From NCBI GenBank assembly GCA_964450865.1, contig CAYVHB010000062.1, forward strand, positions 1-9,750: a DNA stretch of 9,750 bases, given 5' to 3'. The translations under genes and the position numbers were made by a program. Position 1 is the first letter of the stretch, and each line of letters opens with the position of its first letter. This document shows positions 6,888 through 9,750 of this stretch, piece after piece. The notes below the pieces were generated by a model. The model was given only the letters and a program-made list of their open reading frames with translations. It was not told the DNA's origin and did not search any database. The stretch comes from CAYVHB01 sp964450865 (GTDB taxonomy: Bacteria > Bacillota > Clostridia > Saccharofermentanales > UBA5734).

Positions 6888-9071
6888 TCATTCACTGCTG
6901 ACCAGCCGGGTATACATCCCGTCGCGGGCGATGAGCTCGTCATGGCTGCCGCGCTCCACCACCTTGCCCTGGTCCAGGACAATAATCTCGTCACAGTCGC
7001 GGATGGTTGACAACCGGTGAGCGATAACTATACAGGTAACCCCCCGGTCCCTGATGTCGGTCACAACTTCTGCCTCAGTCCTGGCGTCGAGCGCACTGGT
7101 TGCCTCGTCCATGATAATGATCGTCGGGTCCTGGGCGAGGACGCGGGCTATTTCCAGCCGCTGGCGCTGGCCACCGGAAAAATCCTTGCCGCCCTCGAGA
7201 ATCTTGTACTGGTAATTGTCTTCACGTTCCAGGATCACGTCATGCAACCTGGCATCGCGGGCGGCCATGATCATTTCAAAGTCGGCAATCGAATGATCCC
7301 ACATTTTGATGTTATTGGCGATGGAATCCTCAAACAAGATGATGTCCTGGTCGACAACCGCCAGTGAGCTGGTGAAAATTTCCCGGCTGACCGCACTGAT
7401 GGGCTGGCCGTCGAAAAGGATTTCCCCGCTCCAGGGCTGATATAAGCCGCTGATGAGCTTGGTGATGGTCGATTTGCCGCAACCGGACGGCCCGGTCAGG
7501 GCCACCCGGCTGCCCGTTTTCATAGTCAGATTGAAATGCTCGATGAGGGGCGGTGCCAGGCGTGAATAGCCAAAGGTTACATCCCGCATTTCCAGAACCC
7601 CGGAGAGCTTGGTATAGACCTGGCCTGCTTCAATCCGCGGCCCGGCCCCGGTGACATCAACCGGGTAATTCATGATGTCCTCTACCTGTTCCATCTGGGC
7701 CCGCATTTCCTGCAGGGTCTGGCCAGCTGCAATCAGGGAAGAGGCGGGGGCCGCAAAAGATGCCATGTAACCGGTGAAAGCCATGATCATGCCAACGGTA
7801 AATTCTCCCTTCATGGTCAGGAACACCCCGGTCATCATGATGGCCATGTCGGCGATGGCAGAAAAAACGCCGGGCAGTGCACCCAGAAACTGGTTGATCC
7901 TTTCATACTTGACCGCCTGGGTATTGACCGATGCCTGGTAACCGGCCCATTTTTCAAAAAAACCATTCTCGGCGCCGGCAGACTTGATGGTTTCAATCAT
8001 GACGATGCCGCTGACAGTGGTACTGTATAGATTGTTGGCGTCCCGCATCTGGACCCGCAGGATATTGACGCGCAAGCCGGAAATCACCTGGGCGGTCACT
8101 AGGTTGAGCACGATCGAGGCGATCCCGATTGCGGTCAGCAGCAGGCTGTAGCGGATCATGACGGCCAGGTAGAAAACCATCATGCCGGTATTGATCGCCA
8201 GGGGCGTCAAGGTGTGCATGAAGGAACTGGCAATGCCTTCATTGGTTCCCTGGCGGTTGGCGATATCGCCAGACCGGCGCTGGGCAAAGAAATCCATCGG
8301 CATGCGCAAGATATGCCACATAAAACTGGAGTTGGCATAGATGGCGAATTTGCCTTCAACCTTCAGCATGGTTACCGCGTCAATCCAGCCCACAGCCATC
8401 TGCACCAGGGCAAAGGCCGCCATCGCCAGGGTGAAAGGATACAGCCATTCCGGATTTTTACCCGGCAGAAGCCTGTCAATGAAGATCCGCGAGAAGACCG
8501 GATTGATCATGGTGATGAATGTCGCGATGACGGTCGTCAGAACGACAAACACCAGGGAACTGAAGCTGCCCGCCAGGCGCCGCCTGGCAAAATCAATCAC
8601 GCTGGGTGGTTTGCCGCCGGGCTCGAAGCTCGCTGTCGGCGCCAGCAAGATGCAGATACCGGTGAAGGCCTGGTCAAACTCGCGGTATGAAATGGCCAGT
8701 GTCCCGCGAGCTGGATCATTGATGTAAGCTTTATTGGCGGCAAAACCATCAAGGACAACAAAGTGATTGAAATTCCAGTGAATGATGCAGGGGAATTTGC
8801 CCGCCAGCTTGAGCTGGTCGGGTTCAAGCTTGTAAGCGCCGGCATCCAGCCCGTAATTGCGAGCCGCCCGGATAATATTCCTGGCGTTTGAACCGTCGCG
8901 CGAAATACCACAGTCATGGCGGACCTGGTCCATGGGCACCCACTTGCCAAAGTAAGCCAGGACCATGGCCAGCGCAGCCGCACCGCACTCCAGGGCCTCC
9001 ATCTGCATGATGACGGGTACCCTGGCATGGCCCCTGGTTATAGGCTGGCGGACTGCCCGCTTCCTCACCAT
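6888..9071 (-). CDS. Peptidase-containing ABC exporter (C39), NHLM-type first transporter, 727 aa
   Basis: This is a PCAT-type protein that cuts double-glycine leaders on the cytoplasmic face and exports the released peptide. The C39 domain (about 15-145) is complete: oxyanion Q23, catalytic C29 in the ECGAA motif, H103 in HFVVLDG and D119 in the NDPARG motif. Membrane segments cover about 170-440. The ATPase has Walker A GPSGCGKS (527-534), Q-loop Q575, signature FSGGQ (631-635), Walker B IIIMDE (651-656) and switch H685. Length and architecture fit the NHLM bacteriocin system peptidase/ATP-binding protein (TIGR03796 type). The ATG at 9071 has GAGGTGG 5 to 6 bases upstream, overlapping the stop of the adaptor gene, with a 9-base gap, so the two are almost certainly co-translated. 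The nearest candidate substrate is the 113-residue peptide at 4211-4552. The NHLM subclass is recognised from order and motifs; a generic lantibiotic or bacteriocin PCAT is the alternative. Confidence 0.93.
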   Translation of the reverse strand: MVRKRAVRQPITRGHARVPVIMQMEALECGAAALAMVLAYFGKWVPMDQVRHDCGISRDGSNARNIIRAARNYGLDAGAYKLEPDQLKLAGKFPCIIHWNFNHFVVLDGFAANKAYINDPARGTLAISYREFDQAFTGICILLAPTASFEPGGKPPSVIDFARRRLAGSFSSLVFVVLTTVIATFITMINPVFSRIFIDRLLPGKNPEWLYPFTLAMAAFALVQMAVGWIDAVTMLKVEGKFAIYANSSFMWHILRMPMDFFAQRRSGDIANRQGTNEGIASSFMHTLTPLAINTGMMVFYLAVMIRYSLLLTAIGIASIVLNLVTAQVISGLRVNILRVQMRDANNLYSTTVSGIVMIETIKSAGAENGFFEKWAGYQASVNTQAVKYERINQFLGALPGVFSAIADMAIMMTGVFLTMKGEFTVGMIMAFTGYMASFAAPASSLIAAGQTLQEMRAQMEQVEDIMNYPVDVTGAGPRIEAGQVYTKLSGVLEMRDVTFGYSRLAPPLIEHFNLTMKTGSRVALTGPSGCGKSTITKLISGLYQPWSGEILFDGQPISAVSREIFTSSLAVVDQDIILFEDSIANNIKMWDHSIADFEMIMAARDARLHDVILEREDNYQYKILEGGKDFSGGQRQRLEIARVLAQDPTIIIMDEATSALDARTEAEVVTDIRDRGVTCIVIAHRLSTIRDCDEIIVLDQGKVVERGSHDELIARDGMYTRLVSSE

Positions 9072-9080
9072 CTGGCCACC

Positions 9081-9557
9081 TCAATTCAACAGGAACGAAA
9101 GCGGACTGGCGCTGTCGAGGATGATGCTGCAATCGTAAACCACACCGTCAGCCAGGCCGGTCACTGCTACGGTAATCGGATAACTCCATTCCGGCAGGTC
9201 CAGGGCATAGGCATTGTACTCGCCATAAAGAGCAGGTGCGGCCTGGGCGGATAGAGGTGTATTCGCAATAGCGGTGATTGAACCAGTACTCGGCCCGACC
9301 TTGACTGGCAGGCCAGGCTCGAGCCCGGCCGGATCGGCGACAAAGCAGGTCAGCTGTCCGCCGGCAAAAAGACCCCTGGTCTTTTCAATCGTGCGGAGAT
9401 GGCCGAACGCGCCCCATACCGTAACGCCGATGAACAGCAAAATAACGGCGCCAAGCACCGTCCAGTAAGTGGGATTCAAAACCCTGATATAATCGTTGAG
9501 CTGCTCCGGTGATGAGACCCGCTCCAGGCTCTTGCGTCTGAACAAACCTTTATCCAT
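9081..9557 (-). CDS. Miniature HlyD-type export adaptor (NHLM secretion protein-like), 158 aa
   Basis: The start at 9557 is chosen for GAGGAGG 6 to 7 bases upstream; an in-frame ATG seven codons earlier has no such site. The N-terminus, with the SSPEQLNDYIRVLNP motif (15-29) followed by one membrane segment (31-52), strongly resembles that of NHLM bacteriocin system secretion proteins (TIGR03794, HlyD family). The C-terminus (about 79-158) looks like the family's last beta-rich domain: a GLPVKVGPS motif and a final SPLSFLL strand. The lipoyl and coiled-coil hairpin parts that normally lie between are missing, so the protein is roughly 260 residues shorter than the usual length. The reading frame is intact with a proper start and close coupling to the next gene, so this looks like a natural short form rather than a broken gene. 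It probably sits in the membrane with its C-terminal domain outside, next to the two ABC proteins. It is the first gene of the visible operon. Confidence 0.8.
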   Translation of the reverse strand: MDKGLFRRKSLERVSSPEQLNDYIRVLNPTYWTVLGAVILLFIGVTVWGAFGHLRTIEKTRGLFAGGQLTCFVADPAGLEPGLPVKVGPSTGSITAIANTPLSAQAAPALYGEYNAYALDLPEWSYPITVAVTGLADGVVYDCSIILDSASPLSFLLN

Positions 9558-9617
9558 CGTTGCCCTCCTCGAAAACACTCATCAAGAATGGTTCGATAGA
9601 GCAGTTCAACATCCAAA

Positions 9618-9647
9618 TGGTCCAGATACAAACCAGTGGTCCAGATA
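9618..9647. repeat. 11-bp direct repeat, 19-base period
   Basis: TGGTCCAGATA occurs at 9618-9628 and again at 9637-9647 with no mismatch. The period is close to two turns of the helix, so two regulator subunits could bind on the same face. It lies 60 to 90 bases before the adaptor start codon. Confidence 0.65.
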
Positions 9648-9654
9648 TAGAACG

Positions 9655-9683
9655 GTTTCACCGCTGATCATGCCGGTTGAAAC
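9655..9683. promoter_or_regulatory. Imperfect inverted repeat, possible operator
   Basis: GTTTCACCG (9655-9663) and CGGTTGAAAC (9674-9683) are inverted with a single extra base in one arm; the centre contains the palindrome TGATCA (9665-9670). It is just downstream of the AT-rich promoter candidate in the direction of the operon, a typical place for a repressor site; a leader-RNA hairpin is also possible. Confidence 0.45.
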
Positions 9684-9750
9684 AGATTTATTGTTTATTT
9701 ATCCTATAAACGGCAAGTAAGAACAATAAAAACCTGAAGAGCAAGCAATC

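Larger units (their letters stand above)
9558..9750 (-). promoter_or_regulatory. Regulatory region upstream of the export operon
   Basis: No gene is visible. From the right, 9684-9740 is AT-rich and the natural place for a minus-strand promoter (TTGTTC and TAAATA lie 19 bases apart, a weak match). Next comes an imperfect inverted repeat (9655-9683) and then an 11-base direct repeat (9618-9647), before the ribosome binding site of the adaptor. The arrangement suggests a controlled operon start, though genes beyond the window edge could also be part of the transcript. Confidence 0.45.

Noticed and set aside
9081..9557. Adaptor gene as a frameshifted fragment of a longer HlyD gene
   Set aside because: Both family ends appear to be present within one uninterrupted frame, with a good ribosome site and tight coupling to the next gene, so an internal natural shortening fits better.

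Overview
The window reads as a chromosomal segment from a bacterium, most likely an anaerobic Gram-positive (Firmicutes/Clostridia-like) lineage. The signs are strong GGAGG-type ribosome binding sites, a Sec-secreted protein built from Listeria-Bacteroides (Flg_new/InlB B-type) repeats and fibronectin type III domains, and an export adaptor without the long periplasmic part that Gram-negative adaptors need. The lineage is an inference; no rRNA or tRNA gene or other firm taxonomic marker is present.

Layout. A plus-strand gene of unknown function (272-736) is the only forward gene. It converges on four or more minus-strand genes across a perfect 12-bp inverted-repeat terminator (852-890). The minus strand, read from the right-hand end, carries: a 193-base regulatory-looking region (9558-9750) with direct and inverted repeats; a miniature HlyD-type membrane adaptor (9081-9557); an ABC exporter with a complete C39 double-glycine peptidase (6888-9071); a second ABC exporter with a non-peptidase N-terminal domain (4711-6873); a 157-base gap with a 22-bp repeat array and a promoter-like TATAAT; a 113-residue double-glycine-leader peptide gene (4211-4552); two related terminator hairpins (4103-4128 and 4151-4205); and a 956-residue secreted repeat protein (953-3823).

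How the genes fit together. The adaptor, peptidase-ABC and second ABC are spaced by 9 and 14 bases and match in order and sequence character the three-component export machinery annotated as the NHLM (nitrile hydratase leader microcin / Nif11-leader) bacteriocin system. The adjacent small gene encodes a peptide whose first 42 residues look like the leader cut by C39 peptidases (L at -12, V at -7, GG at -2/-1), so it is the likely cargo. The exported part would be 71 residues, has no cysteine, is very rich in aromatics in its first half and ends in a hydrophobic tail. No maturation enzyme is visible in the window. The repeat protein has its own signal peptide and promoter-like region and need not belong to the export system.

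The most interesting points are the pairing of NHLM-type exporters with a shrunken adaptor and a cysteine-free cargo that resembles no class I recognise, and the two-unit higher-order repeat pattern in the surface protein.
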